Shown: positions 41,754 through 50,417 of the stretch, piece after piece
Layout: each line of letters starts with the position of its first letter
Numbering within the stretch: position 1 is the stretch's first letter
Origin: JANOSH01 sp031415695
GTDB lineage: Bacteria > Actinomycetota > Acidimicrobiia > Acidimicrobiales > Ilumatobacteraceae
Assembly (NCBI GenBank): GCA_031415695.1
Contig: JANOSH010000076.1
Coordinates: 1 to 64,000 of the forward strand
Reading direction: 5' to 3'
Length of the DNA: 64,000 nucleotides
Program-made: the position numbers and the translations under genes
The notes under the pieces: generated by a model
Databases searched by the model: none
What the model was told of the DNA's origin: nothing
Seen by the model: only the letters and a program-made list of their open reading frames with translations

Positions 41754-42752
41754 CTAGTGCACGAGGCAGAACTCGTTGCCTTCGGGATCGGTAAGTACCT
41801 GGAAGGGTCCGTGTTCGTCGTCGACAATGCCACCGTTGGCTACCGCGCCGAGGGACACCAACCGGGCGGTGTCGGCCGAAATGTCCGACGACCAGATGTC
41901 GAGATGCACCCGGTTCTTCACTGATTTGGACTCGGGTACCCGCTGGAAGGCAAGGAGCAGGTTCCCCGGAACAGGTTCGTGAACTGTCGCCCAATCGTCC
42001 GATCGCACTATTACTTGACCGCGAACCACCTCGGCCCAGAAGGCGCTCAAGGCACGCGGGTTGTAACAGTCGACGACAACCTCGCACACCGTTGGACGGG
42101 AAGGCACGGTTGCGAAAGCCCGTACCGGAAACGTGCCTAGTCCCACCATCTTGACGGGCACAGCGGTGAAACGCGCGCCGCTCACGGGCACCGAGTCGAG
42201 GTTCGTGAGATGTTCGACGATGGGAATCCCCGCACTCAGAAGCAACGAATGCGCGGGCCGGTCGCTGCCAGCGGTGCCGTCGATGTTCAGCGAATCAATG
42301 CCGACCAAGACAGCGCCTTGGTCGACGAGCCGTTGCGAACACTCGGCTGTGACATACGGATGGTCGTTCGCGAAGTAGCGATCGGTGCCCCAGTGAATTG
42401 ACCAACCCGTGCGAAACACAACAGCGGCACCCGTGACATCGAGGCCGTCGAGCAGTGATGCGGGCGCGCCGCCGGTCGGGTGTTCAATCAGTACCAAGCG
42501 CAGATCGACGCAGGCACCAAGTGGCAACTGGGCAAGATCGTGGCCGTCGGCATAGCGGTGAAATGGCGTGTCGAGGTAGGTGCCGGTATTGGTACACAGC
42601 TCGACTGACCCAATGGTGAATTCTACGCCGGGTGCGTATTTGCCTCGGCTGTTCTCGCGAGTAAGGACGCTGCCGTATCGAGGGACGGGCAGCCCCGGGT
42701 AGGTCTGCATGCCCTCGGTGACGTTGTGACTGAGATCAATGAGTGTCGACAC
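41754..42752 (-). CDS. Cyclase-family hydrolase fused to a VOC (glyoxalase-like) domain
   Basis: A 332-residue fusion. Residues 1-215 form a cyclase/kynurenine-formamidase-like domain (TLIDLSHNVTEGMQTYPGLP, CTNTGTYLDTPFHRYADGHD, VLVGIDSLNIDG, HSLLLSAGIPIVEHLTNLD). Residues 220-332 are a VOC domain (VVDCYNPRALSAFWAEVV, KNRVHLDIWS, GPFQVLTDPEGNEFCLVH). The usual zinc motif H-x-G-T-H-x-D is N-T-G-T-Y-L-D here, so two of three ligands are changed; this variant occurs in a recognised cyclase subgroup whose activity is unclear. GTG 42752 overlaps the putA stop by 17 bp, giving coupling to proline catabolism. Confidence 0.82.
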   Translation of the reverse strand: MSTLIDLSHNVTEGMQTYPGLPVPRYGSVLTRENSRGKYAPGVEFTIGSVELCTNTGTYLDTPFHRYADGHDLAQLPLGACVDLRLVLIEHPTGGAPASLLDGLDVTGAAVVFRTGWSIHWGTDRYFANDHPYVTAECSQRLVDQGAVLVGIDSLNIDGTAGSDRPAHSLLLSAGIPIVEHLTNLDSVPVSGARFTAVPVKMVGLGTFPVRAFATVPSRPTVCEVVVDCYNPRALSAFWAEVVRGQVIVRSDDWATVHEPVPGNLLLAFQRVPESKSVKNRVHLDIWSSDISADTARLVSLGAVANGGIVDDEHGPFQVLTDPEGNEFCLVH

Positions 42753-45700
42753 AGGGGACGACGATACCGGCCGGAATGGGTGCGATCCCTCGATTTCCGT
42801 AGCGGTGGTTCGTGATGCTGATGGCCTGCTCGCGTTGCCAATGCAGCAATTCGATTCGACCATCGGCAACGACGTGGGAATCGTCGATGACAAGACCGCA
42901 CGCCAGAGCATCTCGCCGAGTCGATTCCGATGGCGGCTCGATCATCCGGATACGAGTGCGCGGCTCGAGACGGGCAAAGAGTTCGGCATCGGTTTCAGTG
43001 TCCGATGACGACACCTCGACTGCGGCGCCGCAGGTCTGCGCCGCAGCAAGAGCGATATCGACAAGTGCGTTGTCGGTTGCATGGTCAGTCCGAATCACGA
43101 TTGGGTGCTCGTGCGGCTGGTATCGAAAGACGTTGAGTTCACTCCGTAGGCCGCTGGGGTCGTGCATCAAGCCGAAATGATCGTGGTGCCACGTTGCGAA
43201 CGACTGGCGTGCTATGGCGGCGTCGGTCGCGGCAAGAGGCGTTGTTGGTCGCCACTGTTGAAAGGCTGCGACGTAGTTCGGCCCACCGGCTTTGGCGCCA
43301 GCGCCTATCGATGATTTCTTCCAACCGCCGAACGGCTGGCGTTGCACCACGGCGCCGGTAGTGGCCCGATTGACGTACGCGTTTCCGACTTGCACCGTGT
43401 TGACCCAGGTGGTCACCTCGTCGACATCGAGCGAGTGAATACCTCCGGTGAGGCCGTAGTCGGTGCCGTTCTGCCATGCGATTGCGGTGTCTAGGTCTGG
43501 TGCGCGCATGACTCCAAGAACCGGCCCGAACCATTCGTTGTGATGCGACCACGAACCGGGTTGCACACCCAGCTTTACGCCCGGGCTCCACAGCATGGTA
43601 CCGGCCTGGCAGCGAGGCTCGACCAGCCAACTCTCGCCTGGGTCGAGTTGCGTGAGGACTCGCAACAACGATCCGTTGGGTTCCGAAATCACGGGCCCGA
43701 CTGCTGTGACCGGATCATCGGCGGCCCCAACGTGAAGGCTTCGTACGGCGTCTTGGAGCTGTCGAAGAAAAACTGACCCGTCATAGACCGCGGCTTCGAC
43801 AATCGCTAGCGATGCCGCCGAACATTTCTGGCCAGCATGACCGAAAGCCGATTTCACCAGGTCTTTGACCGCGACGTCGATGTCGGCTGCTGCGGTGATG
43901 ATTATGGCGTTCTTACCGCTCGTTTCAGCGATGAGGCGAAGCGACGGTTTCCATCCAAGAAACATCTCGGCGGTTTCGTATGCACCGGTGAGGACTACGG
44001 CGTCGACGTTCTCGTGCGTAATGAGTCGCTGGCCTACTTCGTTGTCGGGTACCGACAAGCACTGCAAGACATCGCGGGGTACGCCGCCCGCCCACAGGTG
44101 TTCGGCCAGCAGCATGCCGGTCAACATCGCTTCGGGTGCAGGTTTCAAGATCACGGTGTTCCCGGCGGCAAGAGCTGCGCACACCCCACCCGCAGCGATT
44201 GCGTACGGAAAGTTCCATGGGGGAGCCACCACGACAACACCCAGGGGTGAGCCGGTCACCAGGGTTACATCGGACGAAAGTTGCTCGGCAGATACCGCGT
44301 AGTAGCGGGCAAAGTCGATGGCTTCTGATACTTCAGGGTCGGCCTCGGCCACGGTTTTCGCAGCCTCACGCACCATGCACCCAATGGTTTCGGGCCGCTG
44401 CTCGTGCATGACATAGGCAACGTTGTCCAAGATGGCCCGCCGTTCGCCGACGCCTCGTGCCGCCCAGGTGGAAACGGCACGGCGTGCACGCTCTACCGCG
44501 TCGTTGACATCGGACACGTTGGCGGGCAGCGGGTGCACCAGGTCACGAGTTTGCCAACGACCGACGGCCGCGTTGACCGTGTCGCGATTCGATGCAACGG
44601 CCAGATCGGTGTCCGGTGTGTTTGTGAACGACCTGCCGGGGTGCACCGACGCCGAGCCCGCAGTGGCGCGTCGTGAATCGGTGTTGATGGTGTGCCGCAG
44701 TTCGCAGGCTTCGCGAAACCGTTCGGCCTGCTCGGTGAACTGCGTCGTGCCAGGCTTGATCGTTCCCGCCACCCGTAGGTAGTTCTCGGGTGCAGCGTTT
44801 TCATCGAGGCGCCGAACCAGGTAGGCAACGGCGGCAACGAAGTCGTCGGCCTCGGTAACAGGCGTGTACAAGATGACGTTCGCCCCTCGCCGGTGGATTT
44901 CACGGGCTGCCGCCATGGCCATGCCCTCAAGCATTTCGATGTCGACTCGGCCCGACACCCCTCGGTCCTGTGCGAGCAGCAGCGCGAACGCTACGTCGAA
45001 CAGATTGTGACTGGCGATACCAATTCGGATGCTGGCGGTAGCGTCGCGATGCAGCGCGGAGTCGACAAGCCGCTTCCAACTGGCATCGACTTCGAGTTTC
45101 GTGCCGTAGGGCGCCTGGTTCCAACCGTGCAGTTCGGCATCCACCTGTTCCATGGCCAGGTTGGCACCTTTCACGATTCGAACCTTTATGCCTGTGCCGG
45201 TTCGCGCGTGTCGGGCTCTAGCCCATTGTTGCAAACGGCGGTAGGCGTCGTGAGCGTCAGGGAGGTAGGCCTGCAGCACAATGCCGGCTTCGAGATCATC
45301 GAACTCCGGTTGGTCGAGGATGCGCGTGAACACCTCGATGGTCAGGTCGAGATCGCGAAACTCCTCCATGTCGAGGTTGATGAACTTGTGCGTCTCGTGG
45401 CTCGCCGCAATCCGGTAGAGCGGAATCAAACGTTCGACGACGCGGGTCACCGATTGTTCGAACGCGAAGCTTTCCAACTGGCTCGCAACTGCCGAGACCT
45501 TGATTGACACGTAGCCGACATCGGGTCGTTGCAACATCTCTGAGACCGCGGTGAGCCGTCGCAGCGCCTCGGACTCGCCGAGAATCGCTTCGCCGAGAAC
45601 GTTGATGTTGGCGGTCAATCCGGCACCTTTTCGGGCGGCGAGGTGCCGGCTCAGTGGGGCGCTCTCGGCGGGAAAGATCACGCCGGTCGCCTCAAGACGG

Positions 45701-46044
45701 ACGCGTCGTTTGACAAGCGGCATCACAACCCAATGCATCGGCCGGGCCAATGCGGCACCGGCCCTGAGTGCGAGTGCGTCGATAGCCCCGAATGCAGGTC
45801 CGACACCGAAACGTTTGATGGTGTCGGTGAAGAGATCGGCGGCCCGCGCCGTATTGGTTACCCGCAGGACAGTGTCAGTGAGCACTATGGTGAGTCCGAA
45901 CGAGTCGGCATCTTCCAGGAGCCGCGCCAACCGCCGCTGTTTGGCTGCCTCGCGACGAGGGGTGCGCTTGGCGGCGGCGGTCATGATGTCACCAGCCAGC
46001 GACACTGAGCGGTCGACGAGACAGGCATCAGCAACGTTGTCCAT
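42736..46044 (-). CDS. putA: Bifunctional proline dehydrogenase / P5C dehydrogenase
   Basis: The 1102-residue enzyme oxidises proline to glutamate in two steps with substrate channelling. The PRODH half (about 60-440) shows YVSIKVSAVASQ, THKFINLDMEEFRDLDLT, VLQAYLPDAHDAYRRL, RIVKGANLAMEQVDAELHGW and RIGIASHNLFDVAFALL. The P5C dehydrogenase half (about 530-1010) has VVVVAPPWNFPYAIAAGGV, AETSGKNAIIITA and the catalytic Cys in FGHAGQKCSAASLAIV, then WFGPVLGVMRA. No N-terminal DNA-binding domain is present, so control must come from elsewhere, probably the divergent AraC-type gene 70 bp away. ATG 46044 is used. The C-terminal 100 residues are a poorly conserved extension. Confidence 0.95.
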   Translation of the reverse strand: MDNVADACLVDRSVSLAGDIMTAAAKRTPRREAAKQRRLARLLEDADSFGLTIVLTDTVLRVTNTARAADLFTDTIKRFGVGPAFGAIDALALRAGAALARPMHWVVMPLVKRRVRLEATGVIFPAESAPLSRHLAARKGAGLTANINVLGEAILGESEALRRLTAVSEMLQRPDVGYVSIKVSAVASQLESFAFEQSVTRVVERLIPLYRIAASHETHKFINLDMEEFRDLDLTIEVFTRILDQPEFDDLEAGIVLQAYLPDAHDAYRRLQQWARARHARTGTGIKVRIVKGANLAMEQVDAELHGWNQAPYGTKLEVDASWKRLVDSALHRDATASIRIGIASHNLFDVAFALLLAQDRGVSGRVDIEMLEGMAMAAAREIHRRGANVILYTPVTEADDFVAAVAYLVRRLDENAAPENYLRVAGTIKPGTTQFTEQAERFREACELRHTINTDSRRATAGSASVHPGRSFTNTPDTDLAVASNRDTVNAAVGRWQTRDLVHPLPANVSDVNDAVERARRAVSTWAARGVGERRAILDNVAYVMHEQRPETIGCMVREAAKTVAEADPEVSEAIDFARYYAVSAEQLSSDVTLVTGSPLGVVVVAPPWNFPYAIAAGGVCAALAAGNTVILKPAPEAMLTGMLLAEHLWAGGVPRDVLQCLSVPDNEVGQRLITHENVDAVVLTGAYETAEMFLGWKPSLRLIAETSGKNAIIITAAADIDVAVKDLVKSAFGHAGQKCSAASLAIVEAAVYDGSVFLRQLQDAVRSLHVGAADDPVTAVGPVISEPNGSLLRVLTQLDPGESWLVEPRCQAGTMLWSPGVKLGVQPGSWSHHNEWFGPVLGVMRAPDLDTAIAWQNGTDYGLTGGIHSLDVDEVTTWVNTVQVGNAYVNRATTGAVVQRQPFGGWKKSSIGAGAKAGGPNYVAAFQQWRPTTPLAATDAAIARQSFATWHHDHFGLMHDPSGLRSELNVFRYQPHEHPIVIRTDHATDNALVDIALAAAQTCGAAVEVSSSDTETDAELFARLEPRTRIRMIEPPSESTRRDALACGLVIDDSHVVADGRIELLHWQREQAISITNHRYGNRGIAPIPAGIVVPCVDTH

Positions 46045-46114
46045 ATATTCAGCATTACCCACGTGTCTTGGATAAACCGCCCGAAACCTGTGCCGGGTTC
46101 GTACCATACGTGGA

Positions 46115-46831
46115 GTGCAAGGCGCTCTCGTCCCTCATGTTGCAGCGGCAACGTTGTTCGATTCGATACGCGACGTGCTGTACTGCGTGAAGGATGCCGA
46201 CGGGCGCTACTTGGCCGTGAATCACGCGTTTGCCGATCGGGCGTGCATTGCGCGAGACGCGCTTATTGGTATGCGTGCCCTCGAGGTTTTTCCCGAAGCT
46301 CTGGCGCGTCGGTACGACGCTCAAGATGCCGAGCTGCGACATCGACGTCAGCCGCTGGTGAACGAGCTTGAACTCATCACACAAGCCGATGGTGGTCTGG
46401 GCTGGTACCTCACTGGCAAGCTTCCCGTCATAGACTCTCTCGACGAGTTTGTGGGAAGCGTCGTCGTTTCGACCGATTTACGCATGCGGGCGGGTTCCGG
46501 TGTTGCCGAAGGCCTTGCGTCGGTTGTGGCTCATGTCTCGGCGAACCTTGCCCAAGCCCTCACGGTGACGTCGCTCGCGGTTGTGGCCGAGCTATCCGTG
46601 AGCCAACTGGAACGCCGGATGCACCAGGTTTACGGGCTCTCGCCGAAGCAATTTGTCGTCAAGATGCGAGTGGATGAGGCCTGCCGTCGCCTGCTGGGTA
46701 CATCGGAGTCGCTCGCCCACGTCGCAGCACACTGCGGCTGGTACGACCAGAGCGCGTTTAGCCGACAGTTCGTAAGAATCGTTGGCATGCCACCAGGAGA
46801 GTTTCGGCTACGGGGTGAACCAACCCTGTAG
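46115..46831 (+). CDS. PAS-domain AraC-family transcriptional regulator
   Basis: A 238-residue regulator. Residues about 10-125 form a PAS sensor (FDSIRDVLYCVKDADGRYLA, ALIGMRALEVFPEALA, WYLTGKLPVID). Residues about 140-235 are an AraC DNA-binding domain with two helix-turn-helix units (LTVTSLAVVAELSVSQLERR, and ESLAHVAAHCGWYDQSAFSR, followed by PPGEFR). The start is GTG 46115. It is divergent from putA, so control of proline catabolism is the likely role; the effector sensed by the PAS domain is unknown. Its end overlaps the converging surface-protein gene by 24 bp. Confidence 0.88.
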   Translation: MQGALVPHVAAATLFDSIRDVLYCVKDADGRYLAVNHAFADRACIARDALIGMRALEVFPEALARRYDAQDAELRHRRQPLVNELELITQADGGLGWYLTGKLPVIDSLDEFVGSVVVSTDLRMRAGSGVAEGLASVVAHVSANLAQALTVTSLAVVAELSVSQLERRMHQVYGLSPKQFVVKMRVDEACRRLLGTSESLAHVAAHCGWYDQSAFSRQFVRIVGMPPGEFRLRGEPTL

Positions 46832-48043
46832 GTCTGCGATGAGGTGCGTGGACGCTGAGGACCACACGTACATGTGGCCCGATGCCACCGGTAACAGCGC
46901 CACGTTGGCTCGGGTTGCTCCGCGGCTCGACGCATTGAGGTTGCTTGTGGATTGCAAGCCTTGCTCTAGAGCCCCAGCGGTTAGGTAGAGCGGCCCGGAC
47001 GTGGCGGTAACCGTGAGGTTGGCGACTGCGGTGGCGCCGGGAGGGGCCGTGGCAACCCCGATGCCGTGGCGTGTCTGGGCAGGCAGCGGTGAGCCGCCTG
47101 TCCGAGTGTCGATGAGGCGCTGTGGATCGACGGCAACGAGGAGCCCACTGGTTGACAAGGGCGCCGTGTCGTCGGTGAACCAACCAAGTACATCGACAAT
47201 GAGATGCGATGCCATCTGGGTGTAGACGCTGACCGACACACCGACTCCCACTGGAACGACAGCTAGTCCGGCGACCGTGTCTCCGGATCGCGTGGCGTTG
47301 AGGTTCGACGTTGCCGGTTGACGGTCGCCTGTTGGCCAAACGCGCACGAAGCCAGCGTCGCTCGTGTCGGTCGTGGTGACGTTGATGAGGACCGCCGTTA
47401 TACCCGATTGCGGAATGCCGGGAACGGTACCAATGGGCACGTCGACGACCGCGTCCGCGGCCACGAGCTCGCCCGCCGCGCCTTGACCAGACGACGAGCG
47501 GCGGGTGTCGCTCGCCCTATGCGCTTCTATTGGAATGAAGCGGCCTGCCCTCGAACCGTGTGGAGCAGCCGTGAACCAGCCAGCCAGATCGACAATGACA
47601 TCGGCGGTCATCGAGGTATACAACGAGATTGCGCCGGTGTTGCCGACGGGTACGAACACGAGATTGGAAACGGTATCGCCCGCTTGCTGGACGTTGAGGT
47701 TTGAAACGTTTGGTCGTGGTGCTCCGGTCGGCCACGCCGTGACAAAGCCAGGGGACTGGGCATTTGTGGTAGTGACGGTGAGGGCGACAGCGGTGACGCC
47801 GCTGGTGGGAACCGTCCCGACGCCGACGACCGGGATGGAGATCTCTCCGTCGGCCGTGACGGGTTCGCCACCGCGTCGGGTATCGAGCAGTCGAATAGCG
47901 TCGATAGCAACAAATCGTGACGCAAGGGTCTCGGATTCTGCGCTCGTAGCCAGACCCGTGACCGCTGTGGAAACAAGACTGGCCACCACGCTGATTGCAA
48001 CACCCAGCACCACCGTGAGTCCGTACGTGTGTCGCTCCGCCAT
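46808..48043 (-). CDS. Secreted three-repeat surface protein
   Basis: The 411-residue product has an N-terminal hydrophobic signal (VVLGVAISVVASLVSTAVTG) and three tandem domains of about 125 residues. Each starts with an R-L-x-D-T-R motif (IRLLDTRRGGEP, HRASDTRRSSSG, QRLIDTRTGGSP) and ends with a D-L-x-G-W-F-T motif (IVDLAGWFTA, IVDVLGWFTD, IADLQGWFTP), with W-P-T-G and S-N-L-N in the middle of the first two. These beta-rich repeats are common in exported actinobacterial proteins, often as C-terminal modules; here they make up the whole protein. The ATG immediately follows the stop of the upstream membrane-protein gene. The role is unknown, probably adhesion or matrix. Confidence 0.8.
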   Translation of the reverse strand: MAERHTYGLTVVLGVAISVVASLVSTAVTGLATSAESETLASRFVAIDAIRLLDTRRGGEPVTADGEISIPVVGVGTVPTSGVTAVALTVTTTNAQSPGFVTAWPTGAPRPNVSNLNVQQAGDTVSNLVFVPVGNTGAISLYTSMTADVIVDLAGWFTAAPHGSRAGRFIPIEAHRASDTRRSSSGQGAAGELVAADAVVDVPIGTVPGIPQSGITAVLINVTTTDTSDAGFVRVWPTGDRQPATSNLNATRSGDTVAGLAVVPVGVGVSVSVYTQMASHLIVDVLGWFTDDTAPLSTSGLLVAVDPQRLIDTRTGGSPLPAQTRHGIGVATAPPGATAVANLTVTATSGPLYLTAGALEQGLQSTSNLNASSRGATRANVALLPVASGHMYVWSSASTHLIADLQGWFTP

Positions 48044-48454
48044 CTAGCTCAGTGTAGGCGGAGTCGTTGCGGTTGGCCCTCCCCGCACCCGGCCCAGCCA
48101 GGCAGCAAAAGTAACTACCGCTGCGGAGCCGGTCAGAACTAATTCCCAGCGTCCGGCAACGGGACGTAACCGCCAGTCGGTAGCCGCGGCGATGGCGAGG
48201 CCGAGAACTCCGACGACAGACCAGACAAGCGCGTACCGGCTCGCGGCGTGGCGGGCCGACAGTATGGCAATCACCGGGGGAGTCCACACGACCAGAAACA
48301 GCACACCCTGCGCCCATGCGGTTGGTCGTCCGCCCAGGGCGGCAGCAGCGCCAAGAAGCCCTACGCCAATCATGATTCCCAACCAACCTACGGCGAGAAG
48401 AATTCGGGCGGGGGTGGTAAGCACGAGGGTCAACCGTACCCGAGCGACACCCAC
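48044..48454 (-). CDS. Small four-helix membrane protein
   Basis: A 136-residue protein with four predicted transmembrane stretches: ILLAVGWLGIMIGVGLLGAA, AQGVLFLVVWTPPVIAILSA, ALVWSVVGVLGLAIAAATD and ELVLTGSAAVVTFAAWLGR. I do not recognise a family. GTG 48454 is chosen because residues further upstream in the frame are antisense to the glycosyltransferase gene and hydrophilic. Its TAG is followed directly by the ATG of the three-repeat surface protein, so the two are probably made together. Confidence 0.65.
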   Translation of the reverse strand: MGVARVRLTLVLTTPARILLAVGWLGIMIGVGLLGAAAALGGRPTAWAQGVLFLVVWTPPVIAILSARHAASRYALVWSVVGVLGLAIAAATDWRLRPVAGRWELVLTGSAAVVTFAAWLGRVRGGPTATTPPTLS

Positions 48455-48487
48455 AATGTGACGCAGCCCGATAGCCTTACCGGCGCT

Positions 48488-49273
48488 ATGGCCCCCAGTT
48501 CGCCGACCGAGCCACCTTTCAAGCTGCTTACCGTCTTTTTTCCGATGTGGAACGAGGAGGAGTACATTCATCGTGCGCTTGGCGCGGCGCGCGAAGCCTG
48601 TGAGACATTGGTCGATAGCGGCGAGATTGCCGACTACGAACTGCTCATCATCAACGACGCTTCCACCGACACGACGGCGCTCTTGGCCAACGAGGCTGCG
48701 GCAAACGACCGCCATGTGCGAGTCGTGCATCATCCCAAGAACCGCAAGCTTGGCGGCTCACTGAAGACTGGGTACTCCGAAAGCCGCGGCGATCTCATCT
48801 TGTATTCCGATGCCGATCTGCCGTTCGACATGGACGAACTGCAAAAGGCCTGTCGTGTCATGCGGCACTATGAGGCCGATGTCGTGAGTGCCTATCGGCT
48901 CGACCGTACCGGCGAGGGCTATGTACGAACTGTGTACTCCACTATCTACAACACGATGGTGCGGGTGCTGTTCGACGTGCGAATGCGTGATGTCAACTTC
49001 GCGTTCAAGCTGTGTCGTCGTCGGGTGCTCGATGCGTTTGAGTTGAAATCCGAAGGCAGCTTTATCGATGCCGAGTTGGTAGTCCGCGCCCACAAACACG
49101 GCTTTCGTGTCGTGCAGTTCGGGGTCGACTACTTCCCCCGAACACGCGGTGTCTCAACCCTGTCGTCGCCAACGGTCATCGTGAAACTTCTGCGCGAGAT
49201 GTTCGGCCTGCGTAAAGAGCTCAAGTCCATCCGCGACACCGTCGATCGCGCGTCGGAAGTCATCCAGTCATGA
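48488..49273 (+). CDS. Family 2 glycosyltransferase, dolichyl-phosphate mannose synthase-like
   Basis: The 261-residue product has a GT-A domain: TVFFPMWNEEEYIHRAL, YELLIINDASTDTTALL, HHPKNRKLGGSLKTGYSESR, LILYSDADLPFDMDELQ with the metal-binding D-x-D, and GSFIDAELVVRAHKHGF. No C-terminal membrane helices are present, so it is of the soluble DPM1-like subgroup that charges a polyprenyl phosphate with a sugar. The ATG at 48488 is used. The stop overlaps the following L,D-transpeptidase start by ATGA, which links it to envelope assembly. Confidence 0.9.
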   Translation: MAPSSPTEPPFKLLTVFFPMWNEEEYIHRALGAAREACETLVDSGEIADYELLIINDASTDTTALLANEAAANDRHVRVVHHPKNRKLGGSLKTGYSESRGDLILYSDADLPFDMDELQKACRVMRHYEADVVSAYRLDRTGEGYVRTVYSTIYNTMVRVLFDVRMRDVNFAFKLCRRRVLDAFELKSEGSFIDAELVVRAHKHGFRVVQFGVDYFPRTRGVSTLSSPTVIVKLLREMFGLRKELKSIRDTVDRASEVIQS

Positions 49274-50397
49274 GGTTAGGCCTTGTCAGCAGAGCCATTT
49301 GTTTGGCTGCTGCCGTGTCGGCCTGCAGCGCGAATGGTCTGCCGGGCAACTCGCAGGCGGCGATCGAACCGGGTATCCCGGCTGTCAGTCTTGTGCCGGT
49401 TACCGACCCGGCGGGCCCCTCCACTACCGCAGCTGAGCCCACGACAACGGTGGCGAAGATTCCGCTCGATCGCACGTTGGGCGCGGGTATGGTTGGCGAG
49501 GACGTGCGTGCGTTGCAGCAACGACTCAACGACCTCAAGTTCGATGTCGGCAAGGTCGACGGCGAGTTTGGCATACAAACCACACAGGCTGTTTGGGCGT
49601 ATCAGAAACTCATTCTCAGCCTCGCCGGTCGCGATGTCACCGGCAAGGTTTCGCCCGATATGTGGAGCCGCATCCAAGACCCGCTCGGCTTTGGCGACCT
49701 TCGGCCAAATGCTACGTCGCGCCATCTGCTGGTTTTCCTGCCGGCTCAAACCGCAGTGTTGTTCGAACAAAACAAGGTTCGCCTCATCACCCACGTCTCG
49801 TCGGGTGATGGTGATGAGTTTTGCTACGAACCCAAGATCATCGTGAAAAAGGATGTGCCCACAACCACGCTGAAGCCGGGAACGGTTGGCCCTGCAACCA
49901 CTCGGGCTCAGCGCAAATGCGGTGTATCTCTTACTCCTGGCGGTACCTACAAGGTCTACTTTCGTGAATCTGGATGGCAGGAGATTCCTCTCGGGACGGT
50001 TCACAATCCCCTGTATTTCAACGGTGGTATTGCTTTACACGGGGCCAAGGATGTGCCAAATCGCCCAGCTTCACATGGGTGTGTTCGTGTGCCCATGCAC
50101 ATCAGCGAATATCTGCCCTCATTGATTCGCAACGGTGACGATGTCTTCGTGTTCGACGGTAAGAAGGAGCCTGAGTTCTATGGCCCGCAGCCGCCGCCCA
50201 TCGATGTGCCCGACCCGTCCGACACAACCGTTGCGTCCACTACAACGTCGAGCTCCTCGACCACGAGTTCAACGACGACCACCACACTTGCTAAGACCAC
50301 CGTGGCGACGCCTGTGGCAACGACGCTGAAACCGCCTACTTCAACTGTTGCCGCCACAACCACGGCGGGTTCCACGACGACAACGTCAATACCATGA
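49270..50397 (+). CDS. L,D-transpeptidase lipoprotein with peptidoglycan-binding domain (copy 1)
   Basis: A 375-residue envelope enzyme. A lipobox (AAAVSAC) ends the signal. Residues about 70-130 are a PG-binding domain (GEDVRALQQRLNDLKFDVG, GEFGIQTTQAVWAYQ). Residues about 145-300 form the YkuD domain with the nucleophile Cys in ASHGCVRVPMHISEY and the preceding His in GGIALHGAKD. A Thr-rich loop flanked by two Cys (DEFCYEP and QRKCGVS) is inserted in it. The C-terminal 60 residues are almost pure Thr/Ser/Ala/Pro. It makes 3-3 cross-links in peptidoglycan. A second copy follows. Confidence 0.92.
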   Translation: MRLGLVSRAICLAAAVSACSANGLPGNSQAAIEPGIPAVSLVPVTDPAGPSTTAAEPTTTVAKIPLDRTLGAGMVGEDVRALQQRLNDLKFDVGKVDGEFGIQTTQAVWAYQKLILSLAGRDVTGKVSPDMWSRIQDPLGFGDLRPNATSRHLLVFLPAQTAVLFEQNKVRLITHVSSGDGDEFCYEPKIIVKKDVPTTTLKPGTVGPATTRAQRKCGVSLTPGGTYKVYFRESGWQEIPLGTVHNPLYFNGGIALHGAKDVPNRPASHGCVRVPMHISEYLPSLIRNGDDVFVFDGKKEPEFYGPQPPPIDVPDPSDTTVASTTTSSSSTTSSTTTTTLAKTTVATPVATTLKPPTSTVAATTTAGSTTTTSIP

Positions 50398-50417
50398 GCA
50401 CGCACTAGTAGAATCTT

